A stretch of 64,000 bases of DNA from Ignavibacteria bacterium (GTDB lineage Bacteria; Bacteroidota; Ignavibacteria; Ch128b). Positions 46,913 through 55,453 of this stretch are shown in pieces. The notes under the pieces are model-generated. The model was given only the letters and a program-made list of their open reading frames with translations. It did not search any database and was not told the DNA's origin. The position numbers were made by a program, and so were the translations under genes. Where the stretch lies: the NCBI GenBank assembly GCA_013177855.1, contig JABLYA010000003.1, positions 22,804 through 86,803 on the forward strand. Reading direction: 5' to 3'. Positions within the stretch are counted from its first letter, which is position 1, and each line of letters opens with the position of its first letter.

Positions 46913-46919
46913 AAATTTA
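46912..46919 (-). promoter_or_regulatory. candidate -7 box next to the hairpin
   Basis: The minus strand reads TAAATTTG, matching TAnnTTTG, touching the edge of the 10-bp hairpin. A transcript from here would begin within the hairpin and lead into the gene at 46305-46868. The match alone is weak evidence in AT-rich DNA. Confidence 0.3.
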
Positions 46920-46983
46920 TGTAAAAATTTATGTATTCATATGGGATTAAACATAAAAATTTAATAATATTATTACTTATTGT

Positions 46984-48276
46984 TTATACTAAATTAGACA
47001 ATGTAATATTAGAAGGTACTAACGAAATTCCCTTACTACTAGCCATAGTTTGAATAGCAGTTAAAGTAGTAACAGCAGCAGAGTTATTACCTTTAGGAAT
47101 AGCAATATACACTTCCTTAAGAGAATAATCCTTATGACCAATAGCATGCTGTGTCATAGTTTCAGCACTAATTACTACAAAAGAATAAGTATAAGAATTA
47201 TTTACATAACTCTTATCTTGAAAATTATAGGGAGAAGCTTTATACCAATTTCCATTTGCTGCATTGAACTGATATTCCATATCTTTTACTTGTTTATAGA
47301 AACCAGATCCAATATTTCCGCTCTGTACTTTGGTAATACTTTCACTTGGGAAATTAATACTATTAATGTCAAAAGTAATCATCTCAAACGGGAATTTTCC
47401 ATAAGAATAATACCCTTCATAACCAATAATAGCAAATCCAAAGTTATTGGTAACATTAGTGTTATATACCATAACATTTTGCTTACTAGCTTGAACAGTA
47501 TTAAATTCCCAAGGCCTATCCAAGATAGCTACTTTCATATCTGGAGTATTAACATTAAATCCTACAATTTTATACATTACACCATAACTGTAAGTACTGG
47601 CAATATAATCTCCAGTAATAATTAAATTATTATCTTCATTGTATTTTCCAGCATTACCAGCACCACTAGAAGATTCTACAAAAGTTACTAAATTACTTCC
47701 TTTAGTAAAAGTAACATTACCACCACTAGTTTGAACACTGAAATCATTAGTAGTATTCGTCAAATAAGCTTTTACAGCTGTAATACCAAAAAACTTAGTT
47801 TGAGGAATTTCACCAAAGTTTTTATTAAGCAAAGTAACGAAGCTTTCACAGAAAGTTTTATTCGTATAAGAAGAGTCAACAGTCATAGCTGTAGTAATAA
47901 TATACTGATCAGCCTGCTGAATAGCACTGCCATGAGTAAACCTAAGAACAATACTGTAAGTATTAGGTACAATGGTGTTACCTGGAGTTACAGTATATAC
48001 TTCATTAGTTGGAAGAATCACATCTTGACCTGAAATATACTTTACATCAGATGTGTTGAAGATTTCACTGAATTTAAAGTTACCCTCTCCAAGATATACA
48101 CCAATACGAAATTTATTAATAGTGTTGGCACTAGTTGTAATGATATTACCTTTCTCATCAGTCATAAACAAAGTACCATCATTAAAATTTACACTAGTAT
48201 AGTGTACACCATTGGTGAGAGAAGTAGTGGAAATACCAGCTACCAAAAAATCTGCATGATTACGAACACTTTTCAT
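46984..48276 (-). CDS. major structural protein, unidentified (auxiliary capsid or tail candidate)
   Basis: A 430-residue beta-rich protein with many Thr, Val, Asn and Gly residues and no Cys cluster or membrane segment (example GVHYTSVNFNDGTLFMTDEK). The gene is somewhat richer in C than its fibre neighbours, a trait it shares with the major capsid gene, which suggests strong expression. A strong hairpin follows it. Candidates are an auxiliary capsid protein or a repeated tail protein; I cannot decide between them. Confidence 0.55.
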   Translation of the reverse strand: MKSVRNHADFLVAGISTTSLTNGVHYTSVNFNDGTLFMTDEKGNIITTSANTINKFRIGVYLGEGNFKFSEIFNTSDVKYISGQDVILPTNEVYTVTPGNTIVPNTYSIVLRFTHGSAIQQADQYIITTAMTVDSSYTNKTFCESFVTLLNKNFGEIPQTKFFGITAVKAYLTNTTNDFSVQTSGGNVTFTKGSNLVTFVESSSGAGNAGKYNEDNNLIITGDYIASTYSYGVMYKIVGFNVNTPDMKVAILDRPWEFNTVQASKQNVMVYNTNVTNNFGFAIIGYEGYYSYGKFPFEMITFDINSINFPSESITKVQSGNIGSGFYKQVKDMEYQFNAANGNWYKASPYNFQDKSYVNNSYTYSFVVISAETMTQHAIGHKDYSLKEVYIAIPKGNNSAAVTTLTAIQTMASSKGISLVPSNITLSNLV

Positions 48277-48296
48277 TGTTAATTAATTTTTAAAGA

Positions 48297-49019
48297 TTAA
48301 ACATTTTGGTTATTAGATTGATTGTCAGCTTGACTTTGGTATTTATTACCAATATCTAAACTGTTTATTTTAATGTCTTTATTTAAATTATTTCTAACTA
48401 AGAATATTTTAATTGATATGTCTACAATTTCTTTATGAAATTCAGAATTTATTAAACTTACTCCATTAGGATTTAATTCTACATCTATCCCTAAAGGTTT
48501 AGATAAATACATTATCTTATATTTTGAAATAGTTGCTTTATCAGGTAAAACCAATATATGATACAAATTAGTACTATTGTTAGATACATCTAATCTCCAA
48601 ACTAAATTATAAAAAGGAATTCTAAATGGATTGTATATATTAGAAATGTAATAGTCTAATTTAATTGGTTTAACAGGAACTTCTCTAAAAATATTTGTAA
48701 CATCTCCATCTGGATCTATATTTATAAAAGCTGATTCAGATAGTAAATATTTTAAATTATTAGGTAATAACCACTGTGTTCCATTTTTATATAATAACGT
48801 AGGAGTATAGCTCGTTAAAATAGTAGTAACAACCAAACTTGATAAAGCTTTTCTACTTTTCTCATCTGACTCGAATTTACTATAGTATTTCTCTACAAAT
48901 AAAGATTCAGCTAGTGTTAAACAAGAAGATATTTCATGAGTAGGAATATCAATACCAATATCAAGATCTAAATTCCTGATATTTTCTTGAAAATAAGCCA
49001 ACATTTCTAAATTAGTCAT
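48297..49019 (-). CDS. ring-like virion protein, copy 3
   Basis: A 240-residue protein, the third of three consecutive genes with the same length and layout. It begins MTNLEMLAYFQENIRNLDLD, has a helical N-terminal third, a beta-rich middle, a segment LSKPLGIDVELNPNGVSL that matches LAKPSIISL and VSKPTKINA in the other two, and a conserved C-terminal helix (FHKEIVDISIKIFLV) before a disordered Asn/Gln tail. The set fits the stacked ring proteins of crAss001 tails; that is inference from size, number and order. Confidence 0.6.
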   Translation of the reverse strand: MTNLEMLAYFQENIRNLDLDIGIDIPTHEISSCLTLAESLFVEKYYSKFESDEKSRKALSSLVVTTILTSYTPTLLYKNGTQWLLPNNLKYLLSESAFINIDPDGDVTNIFREVPVKPIKLDYYISNIYNPFRIPFYNLVWRLDVSNNSTNLYHILVLPDKATISKYKIMYLSKPLGIDVELNPNGVSLINSEFHKEIVDISIKIFLVRNNLNKDIKINSLDIGNKYQSQADNQSNNQNV

Positions 49020-49028
49020 ATACTATAT

Positions 49029-49766
49029 TTAATTTATATCTTCTTGTTTTGGTTGATTATTGTTATTTTGTAATTCTAATTTTTTATAAAAATTCATAAA
49101 CAATTCAAAAGCTTTTATTACTATCTCTACATGTACTTGTGGAGATAATTTACATTCTGAATTTAAACTTATAATAGAAGGCTTTGCTAAATATGTTAAG
49201 TTTAAATTTCCTGTAATAGTCGTGAATTTATCAGTTACTACAACTATATTCAATAAATTAGATTGTAATGCTACATTATTATTAACTGAATTTGAATCTA
49301 ATTGCAAACTATTTGTTACAAATACAGCAGGTGTTCTTAATATAACAGTGTTAAATCTATTAGTAATAAATTTATGCATCTCAGATTGATCTCTATAATT
49401 TAAACTAATATAACTATTGTTACATGCATAAATACTAACCCTGCTGATAACTAAAGAAGATCTAATATAATAGTAATAATCTGATGGTAATTGAGCTATA
49501 AACATATATTCAAAATCTTGAATAGGAATTAAACTGATAATCTTTCTAGTAACCAATTTATGTAATTCCAATTCAAATTTGTTTAATACTTTTATATTAT
49601 CAACACTATTTTGATAAGGTAAATACTTTGTCCTAATTATTAAATCTTGAGCTTCATTTAAATATTTGAATATAGTGTCTGTATCTGGCTTTTCATCGTA
49701 TTTAAATTGAATACCAGATGTTTGTAACATATTTTCAAAATAAAGCTGCATTTCTAATCCAGTCAT
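49029..49766 (-). CDS. ring-like virion protein, copy 2
   Basis: A 245-residue protein beginning MTGLEMQLYFENMLQTSG, closely like copy 3 in its opening. It keeps the LNLTYLAKPSIISLNSE segment followed by LSPQVHVEIVIKAFELFM, the counterpart of the C-terminal helix in the other copies. The polar end (NNNNQPKQEDIN) is shared in character. It lies 2 bases after copy 1 and 9 bases before copy 3, in one operon. Confidence 0.6.
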   Translation of the reverse strand: MTGLEMQLYFENMLQTSGIQFKYDEKPDTDTIFKYLNEAQDLIIRTKYLPYQNSVDNIKVLNKFELELHKLVTRKIISLIPIQDFEYMFIAQLPSDYYYYIRSSLVISRVSIYACNNSYISLNYRDQSEMHKFITNRFNTVILRTPAVFVTNSLQLDSNSVNNNVALQSNLLNIVVVTDKFTTITGNLNLTYLAKPSIISLNSECKLSPQVHVEIVIKAFELFMNFYKKLELQNNNNQPKQEDIN

Positions 49767-49768
49767 AA

Positions 49769-50491
49769 CTATTGTTGATTATTTGGATACATTTTTGCAA
49801 TTTTAAACGATTTAGCTGCTTCCATAACTGCCATACTAACTAATATTGTATGCATATTTGGATTTAATGAAAAACCCCAATTAGCATTAATTTTAGTTGG
49901 TTTACTAACATATGTCATTTGAAAATTAGTATTATTACTTGTATTTAAAGTAGTATAATAATCTGTCATTAAATTTATAGTGTAACTAGTTTGAACTACA
50001 ATACCTTCAGAATTACCAGAATCTTCTAAACCTACAGGTGGCATTTGAATAGCTTGATTTATGTTTTGAACAATAAATACAACTGGATTTTTAAAATAAG
50101 GTTTGTTAAATGGAGTGATTGCAAAGTTTTTTGCAATATCTATTTGAATTAAATCACATTCTACCCAATCTCCATTTATGCTTGTTTGTGGATTAGTTCT
50201 ATTTATTAACGCTCTACTAGATATGTAATAATAAAAATCATACATAGTTTCAGTAGTGCCTGAATAGGTGTTTGTATATGGTATAGAAGATAACGATAAC
50301 TTTATACTTGCTTTTTTTAATAATGGTTCTAACCCAGAATAGTTTTTATTTAAAACTGCACTTTTAATATAATTGTCTTGTACTTTATCAAACAAAGCAT
50401 ATACATCTTCTGGTTCAAATCCAGGAGCTACACCAGATGCTAATGCATCTAATTCTATATAGAACTTATTCAGGCACTCTGAAACTGTCAT
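49769..50491 (-). CDS. ring-like virion protein, copy 1
   Basis: A 240-residue protein beginning MTVSECLNKFYIELDALASG. A middle segment with FYYYISSRALINRTN parallels YYYYIRSSLVISR in copy 2. The C-terminal part FQMTYVSKPTKINANWG and LNPNMHTILVSMAVMEAAK follows the same order as the other two copies. It is the first of the three after the head gene. A ring or head-tail adaptor role is inferred. Confidence 0.6.
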   Translation of the reverse strand: MTVSECLNKFYIELDALASGVAPGFEPEDVYALFDKVQDNYIKSAVLNKNYSGLEPLLKKASIKLSLSSIPYTNTYSGTTETMYDFYYYISSRALINRTNPQTSINGDWVECDLIQIDIAKNFAITPFNKPYFKNPVVFIVQNINQAIQMPPVGLEDSGNSEGIVVQTSYTINLMTDYYTTLNTSNNTNFQMTYVSKPTKINANWGFSLNPNMHTILVSMAVMEAAKSFKIAKMYPNNQQ

Positions 50492-50493
50492 CT

Positions 50494-51417
50494 TTATTTA
50501 CGTACTTTTATACTATTTAAATTATCAATTTCAGCTGTAATTCTTATCAATAGATCTTTATTTTTAATATCATTTAAATAAGCAATAGCTTCTTTTACAG
50601 AACCTCCAAGATATTGACCTTCTTTAGTAAAAATACCAGAACGGTTAAAATCTAAGATTCCATACTTAATTCCTTTATAAATAAGAGCTTTATCTTCATA
50701 GTTATTATTAATAATTTCCATGAATTCAAAAGGATCTTTATTAATAAGCTCTTCCACTTTTGTAATTAAAAACTCAGTGGGATCATCAAAAGAAGGTTTA
50801 GCTCCATTAATACCTTCTAACCAAGCAATCATCAAAAATTCATATAGTTTGTCTTTAGAATTAGACATTTCCTTAAGCTTGGTATAACATTCAGTTTTTA
50901 CAATAGCTGCTTTAGATAGTTTACTGAATTTTTCTACATCTTCTGTTAAATAAATTTTTTTAAGAGGGCTGTCATACCTGTTTTCATAAGACATAGCTAC
51001 AGGCCCAAATCTGTTTGAAAATGACCTGCATAAAGCATACTTTAAATAATCTAGTCCTTTACTTAAATCTAGAGTGTCCAACAAAGTGTCTTCATCTACT
51101 ACATCTACAGGTTTTCTAATGGTATATTCAAAAGTAACCCAAAAATTATTATCTTCCTTCAAAGGAGATAAATCACCAGGTTGAAAATTAAATCCATGTT
51201 CATAGTAAAAAGAGGGATCCTCAAAAAATTCCCTTTCTTCAGGAGTTAGTACATCTTTAATACGTCCTGTATGAACGTCAATTGGTGCTGTAAGGGAAAA
51301 AGTGGTACCTGAGTATTGCCAGGTACCACTATGACCCTTAGGCAACCAACTACCTTCATGAATAACAGGATAAACCATGATTTTTTTCCCTTTAGGTAGT
51401 CTAAATTGTTTTGCCAT
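50494..51417 (-). CDS. head-associated virion protein
   Basis: A 307-residue protein from ATG 51417 (MAKQFRLPKGKKI); an upstream in-frame TTG would lie in a promoter-like box. It has a basic N-terminus, an Asp/Pro-rich middle and a helical C-terminal half (KLKEMSNSKDKLYEFLMIAW). It directly follows the major capsid gene, a position used in crAss-like phages for head-completion or adaptor proteins. No domain recognised. Confidence 0.55.
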   Translation of the reverse strand: MAKQFRLPKGKKIMVYPVIHEGSWLPKGHSGTWQYSGTTFSLTAPIDVHTGRIKDVLTPEEREFFEDPSFYYEHGFNFQPGDLSPLKEDNNFWVTFEYTIRKPVDVVDEDTLLDTLDLSKGLDYLKYALCRSFSNRFGPVAMSYENRYDSPLKKIYLTEDVEKFSKLSKAAIVKTECYTKLKEMSNSKDKLYEFLMIAWLEGINGAKPSFDDPTEFLITKVEELINKDPFEFMEIINNNYEDKALIYKGIKYGILDFNRSGIFTKEGQYLGGSVKEAIAYLNDIKNKDLLIRITAEIDNLNSIKVRK

Positions 51418-51438
51418 AGTTGTTTTAATTAGTACACG

Positions 51439-51446
51439 CAAATATA
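51439..51446 (-). promoter_or_regulatory. candidate promoter after the capsid gene
   Basis: The minus strand reads TATATTTG in the gap between the capsid stop and the next ATG, leaving a leader of roughly 15-20 bases. The match to TAnnTTTG is exact and the spacing is plausible, but a -33 element is not evident. Confidence 0.4.
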
Positions 51447-51451
51447 CATAT

Positions 51452-52915
51452 TTATACCGAAAGTTTATATACTAAACAAGCGGTTGGATCATTTACTTGT
51501 ACACCACCAGTAAACATCCTAAATTCAGTCCATCCATCTACACCACTTGAAGAAATATACATGTTGTTATGTTTCAAATTGAATGGATTAATAAGACCAG
51601 GCATAAATGACCTGATTTCATAATTGTCCTTAGGACGTACAAGCTGTACATTAGGCCCACCATTCTGAGTTACTAAAGAAATAATATCATAAGTATAGGA
51701 TTCTACAGGCCCCCTAAGACCAGTTACACGCAAATTGTTACGTACCAAATCGTCTTTAATAGGATCATGCTCAATAGTAAGTTCAAGACCATTCGGGCCA
51801 TCATATTTAATAAACTGACCCCTGAATCCCATCTTATTACCACCAAGACTATAAATCCTATTATTATCACGTGAAGGCGTATACAAAGTGCTGTATTTTT
51901 CCAAGCTTTCGCTAAATTGAATCATTCCCCATTCACCAGATTTTACTTTAACTTTACGTAGTTCAGGAGGTACTTTACCTACGAGTTGATCAAGTACAAT
52001 TTCGGTGAATACTTTAATATCAAACTTATTGTAATATTTGATACCAGACTGTTCAATTTGCTGCCTTAGTCCAGCACCCATTTGAATAATATGGCCGGAT
52101 TTACCTTTGTCAAGATAAGTACCATCAGCTGCTTGGTTAGATACACCCCAATAAAGCAAATTAGCAATTTGTTTCTGCCACTGGCGTTCAAGTTCAAAAG
52201 ACCTATAAGCCATCCATGTAGTCATAACTTTTTTACTTTCAGGATCTACCCATTTAGCTACAACAGGCCTATGAACCATATTGCCAGGTACAGTATCTTC
52301 AATACGAATTTTGCTAAATGTATTACGCATAATAAACGGGAATGTATACCTAACTCCACCACCTTTAACTGACAAAGTACGTTCAGCAGGTGCGAAATCT
52401 ACAGTAAACCTTTTACCAGCAGCAAGTTCTTCAGCAGGAACATATTTATTAAGGTCACCTCCCATCAACTGTACTGCATGTTCAAAAAGATTACCTACAG
52501 CTTTAGGTTCTTCTACAATACGAAGTTGATAGAGACTACCACGTTCTCCTACAAGAACTTCTGTTTCATTGAATCGTTCAGTAAAATACAAGTAACCAAT
52601 AGTTTTCCCAATACCAAATTTGTCATTTGATGTTACGGGAGATCCTCCTGGGCTAAGACTAGCTTTTACAAGAGGCACACTTTTATCAGCATTTCCAATT
52701 AGGCGCCATTCCCACGGATCATCAGATTCCATATATTTAATAGGATATTTCTTAAGCTCAGTGAGTAGATTAGGCCCCCAATTGACAGCAGCAATCATAG
52801 TAATTACTTGATCCATCTGTTGAGGTTGGGTCAAGAATCTATTACCAAGATGATCTTCTGTTACAATACCAGAAATATCATCAGGAGCATAAAGTTGAAA
52901 AGGCAAACGTTTCAT
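51452..52915 (-). CDS. major capsid protein (HK97 fold)
   Basis: A 487-residue protein starting MKRLPFQLYAPDDISGIV. Length, lack of membrane segments, mixed alpha/beta content and position after portal and scaffold-like genes fit the crAss-like major capsid protein, which adopts the HK97 fold. The segment WEWRLIGNADKSVPL near residues 68-82 is typical of this family as I know it. Codon use is visibly richer in C and G than in fibre genes, as expected for the most abundant virion protein. No prohead protease cut site can be named. Confidence 0.8.
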   Translation of the reverse strand: MKRLPFQLYAPDDISGIVTEDHLGNRFLTQPQQMDQVITMIAAVNWGPNLLTELKKYPIKYMESDDPWEWRLIGNADKSVPLVKASLSPGGSPVTSNDKFGIGKTIGYLYFTERFNETEVLVGERGSLYQLRIVEEPKAVGNLFEHAVQLMGGDLNKYVPAEELAAGKRFTVDFAPAERTLSVKGGGVRYTFPFIMRNTFSKIRIEDTVPGNMVHRPVVAKWVDPESKKVMTTWMAYRSFELERQWQKQIANLLYWGVSNQAADGTYLDKGKSGHIIQMGAGLRQQIEQSGIKYYNKFDIKVFTEIVLDQLVGKVPPELRKVKVKSGEWGMIQFSESLEKYSTLYTPSRDNNRIYSLGGNKMGFRGQFIKYDGPNGLELTIEHDPIKDDLVRNNLRVTGLRGPVESYTYDIISLVTQNGGPNVQLVRPKDNYEIRSFMPGLINPFNLKHNNMYISSSGVDGWTEFRMFTGGVQVNDPTACLVYKLSV

Positions 52916-52946
52916 AGTTGTATTTGTGTTTATGTAAGGTTAAAAT

Positions 52947-54179
52947 TTATAATTGTACTTTGTTTGGATCCCACAAATAGCCAATACTTTTTTGGGTTTT
53001 CTTTTTAGGTACAGCTCCTATTTCACCCATTTTAACAGATTGACTATTTGATAAGGTTTTTTCAAATTCTTTTAAAATTTTTGTTTTTTGTGTTTTAGTA
53101 ATTCCGTCAAGCTTTCCATCAAATACACCTGACATTACTAGATAAGCTTCTATAATGGCATATTTGATAGGATCTTCAAGACGTTTAGCTGTTACAAAGT
53201 TTACTTTAGTACCATCATCCAATTGTTTATATGGAGTAGTAATCATTGAATACAGTTCTTTTTTAGTTTTTTCATTAAGTTTGATACCTTCTACAATGGA
53301 ATCATTTTCAAAGATCATCTTTTTCAAAGTGTTCAATTGCTGTTTATAAAGCTCTTCACGTTGTTTATTTTCTTGCTCAGCTTTTTTAAACAACTCTTCT
53401 TCTTCTTTACTAATTCTATCCTTAATATTAGATAAAGCTTTTTTACTTTTAAGTAAAAGTTTACCAGTATCACTTAGTGATTCTACTATAGCTTGTGCAT
53501 CTTCTTCACTTTCACCTTTTTCTATAAGGTCAATAAGCACAATTTTCTTTTGTAATTCTTCATCATCTTCTAAAGAATTTTCATTGATATCTTTAAACAT
53601 ATCTTGTTTTTGCATAGTCTTAGAGAGTTCATTAAGGTCTACACCTTTCTCTTTAGCTAGCATAAACTTTTTAAACAGATCTCCATTTTCTTCTTTATAT
53701 TCATTAATAGCATTTTCTATAGTACGCCTTGTAAGTTCAGCTATAGCTTCAGCAGGACTATCTAATTCTTTTACTAAAGTTTCAAATTCTTTTTCATCGA
53801 ATTCAGAAATAATACCTTCTTCATACAATCCTTTAGCAAACATTTTATAAGAGTCAATACTAAAGGAATTAGCATCATCTTCTACATCATTATCGGTACC
53901 TATATTATTATGCTGATCTGTTGAATCATTATCATCATTATTATCATCATCTTTAGAAGAGCTATCATCATCAACTGAATCTTGGTCATCATCTATAAGG
54001 TAATCCTCAGGAATGGGATCATCATCTACATTTTTAGTAGATTTACTTTTAGTCTTACTATTTGAAATATCCCCATTGTTATAATTATCATCAATATCTA
54101 CATCTATAGTAAGATCTGTGGGGATATCACCGTCAACATCAAATAACTGATTTAAATTGGTGTCAAATAAATCGTTCAT
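52947..54179 (-). CDS. scaffold-like capsid assembly protein
   Basis: A 410-residue protein with an extremely acidic low-complexity region at about residues 20-105 (runs of Asp, Ser and Asn such as DDDSSSKDDDNNDDNDSTD) and a helical, coiled-coil-rich body (NIKDRISKEEEELFKKAEQE). The C-terminal about 30 residues are basic and could dock on the capsid protein. It lies immediately upstream of the major capsid gene, the usual place for a scaffolding protein. The identification is by composition and position. Confidence 0.65.
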   Translation of the reverse strand: MNDLFDTNLNQLFDVDGDIPTDLTIDVDIDDNYNNGDISNSKTKSKSTKNVDDDPIPEDYLIDDDQDSVDDDSSSKDDDNNDDNDSTDQHNNIGTDNDVEDDANSFSIDSYKMFAKGLYEEGIISEFDEKEFETLVKELDSPAEAIAELTRRTIENAINEYKEENGDLFKKFMLAKEKGVDLNELSKTMQKQDMFKDINENSLEDDEELQKKIVLIDLIEKGESEEDAQAIVESLSDTGKLLLKSKKALSNIKDRISKEEEELFKKAEQENKQREELYKQQLNTLKKMIFENDSIVEGIKLNEKTKKELYSMITTPYKQLDDGTKVNFVTAKRLEDPIKYAIIEAYLVMSGVFDGKLDGITKTQKTKILKEFEKTLSNSQSVKMGEIGAVPKKKTQKSIGYLWDPNKVQL

Positions 54180-54213
54180 ATGTATTTATTTTTTAAGTTT
54201 TTGTATAATTTAT

Positions 54214-54981
54214 TTAGCTTTTTTTAGTTTTCTTTTTATTTTCTACAGCTTGTCTATACATTTTTTGTGATTCTTCATTTGCTCTTTTTCTAATTTTAGC
54301 TAGTTCAAATATTGATGGTGCTTTTCCATTAGCATTTTCATATTCTTTTCTATACTTTCTTACAAGTATTTCAAAATTCTTATTAAGAGCTGCAGAATCT
54401 TTAATTTCAAAATTATTTTTATTTTGAGGAGTTGTTGTAATTTTAGGTTCTTTTTTTACACTTTTGGATTTACTTTTATTAAATTCTTCTTCAAAAGTGG
54501 TTATGTTTTTATTTTTTTTAGGTTCCTCATAGTTTTCAGATAATACCATAGGTGGATGCCAAGCTTTGGTTGGTTGTGTACCTGTAGTAGATTTATTGCT
54601 AGAGCTTGGTTGTGTAGTTGTAGTAGATTTTTTATTAGTACTTGATTGTGTAGTTGTACTAGATTTTTTACTGGTACTTGGCTGTGTGGTTGTACTTGAA
54701 GCTTTATTTTTTTCTTCTGTAGTATATTTTTTACCATTCCACTCAAATGTTTTTAACCCTTGTTTTTTAGCATTTGCAAATGCTTCTTTAAAAGTAATAG
54801 TATTACTTGTAGTAGTAGAAGCTTTTCTAGTGGATGGAATTTCCTTTAAACCACTCCTTAGACCAGATGTATTCAATTCTACTTTAGGAGACTCTGGTTT
54901 AAAACTTTTCCTAGTCTCTTTATAACTTTCAAGAGACTTTCTTATATTCTCTTTTTCTGTTTTAGACATTTTCTTCGCCAT
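54214..54981 (-). CDS. low-complexity basic virion-assembly protein
   Basis: A 255-residue, strongly basic protein. Residues about 100-145 consist of four imperfect copies of a Thr/Ser/Gln/Lys-rich unit (STTTQPSTSKKS type), a probable flexible linker. The ends are helical and charged (KYRKEYENANGKAPSIFELA). It sits between a small gene and the scaffold-like gene in the head operon, so a head-assembly or packaged-protein role is likely; no family recognised. Confidence 0.5.
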   Translation of the reverse strand: MAKKMSKTEKENIRKSLESYKETRKSFKPESPKVELNTSGLRSGLKEIPSTRKASTTTSNTITFKEAFANAKKQGLKTFEWNGKKYTTEEKNKASSTTTQPSTSKKSSTTTQSSTNKKSTTTTQPSSSNKSTTGTQPTKAWHPPMVLSENYEEPKKNKNITTFEEEFNKSKSKSVKKEPKITTTPQNKNNFEIKDSAALNKNFEILVRKYRKEYENANGKAPSIFELAKIRKRANEESQKMYRQAVENKKKTKKS

Positions 54982-55108
54982 GGCTGTATAAGTATTAATG
55001 TAATCAATTCACAGCATGTAATTGTACCATACAAAATTAAAAATTGTATTTAAATATGTATACTGTATAGATCAAAATTTCTATTATTCATAATAAAAAT
55101 TTAAATTA

Positions 55109-55453
55109 TTATAGCCCTATTTTTTTATCCCTAATATACTTTAAATACTCTGTATAGTCAAATTCTTTGAATAATTCATCTTCTTCTGTATCTCCTTTAT
55201 AGTATTCTAAATCATACACTAATGGCTTATTTTTCCATTCCTCAATTAATTCTATTTTACTTTTTTGAGGAGTTATAGTATTTGTATTATCTTGATTGAC
55301 TTGAGGTTTAATTTCATTTATAGCTTTAACCTCATTTTCTTTAATTGTTTTTTCTTTCTCTTTTATGAATTCTATAAGAGATTTCTGTTTATTAATGTCA
55401 GGATTAGATCTATATTCTTTTATTAAATCTAATTTTTTAGATGAATTGCTCAT
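55109..55453 (-). CDS. small hypothetical protein of the portal region
   Basis: A 114-residue charged, helical protein. Two similar segments, KLDLIKEYRSNPDINKQ and KIELIEEWKNKPLVYDL, suggest an internal duplication of a short linear motif. Its start overlaps the portal stop (ATGA overlap), so it is translationally coupled to the portal. A portal- or scaffold-binding peptide protein is possible. Confidence 0.5.
   Translation of the reverse strand: MSNSSKKLDLIKEYRSNPDINKQKSLIEFIKEKEKTIKENEVKAINEIKPQVNQDNTNTITPQKSKIELIEEWKNKPLVYDLEYYKGDTEEDELFKEFDYTEYLKYIRDKKIGL

Noticed and set aside
54501..54746. 81-codon minus-strand frame overlapping the Thr-rich protein
   Set aside because: It is the same repeat region read in a second frame; the longer frame has conserved ends and fits the operon.
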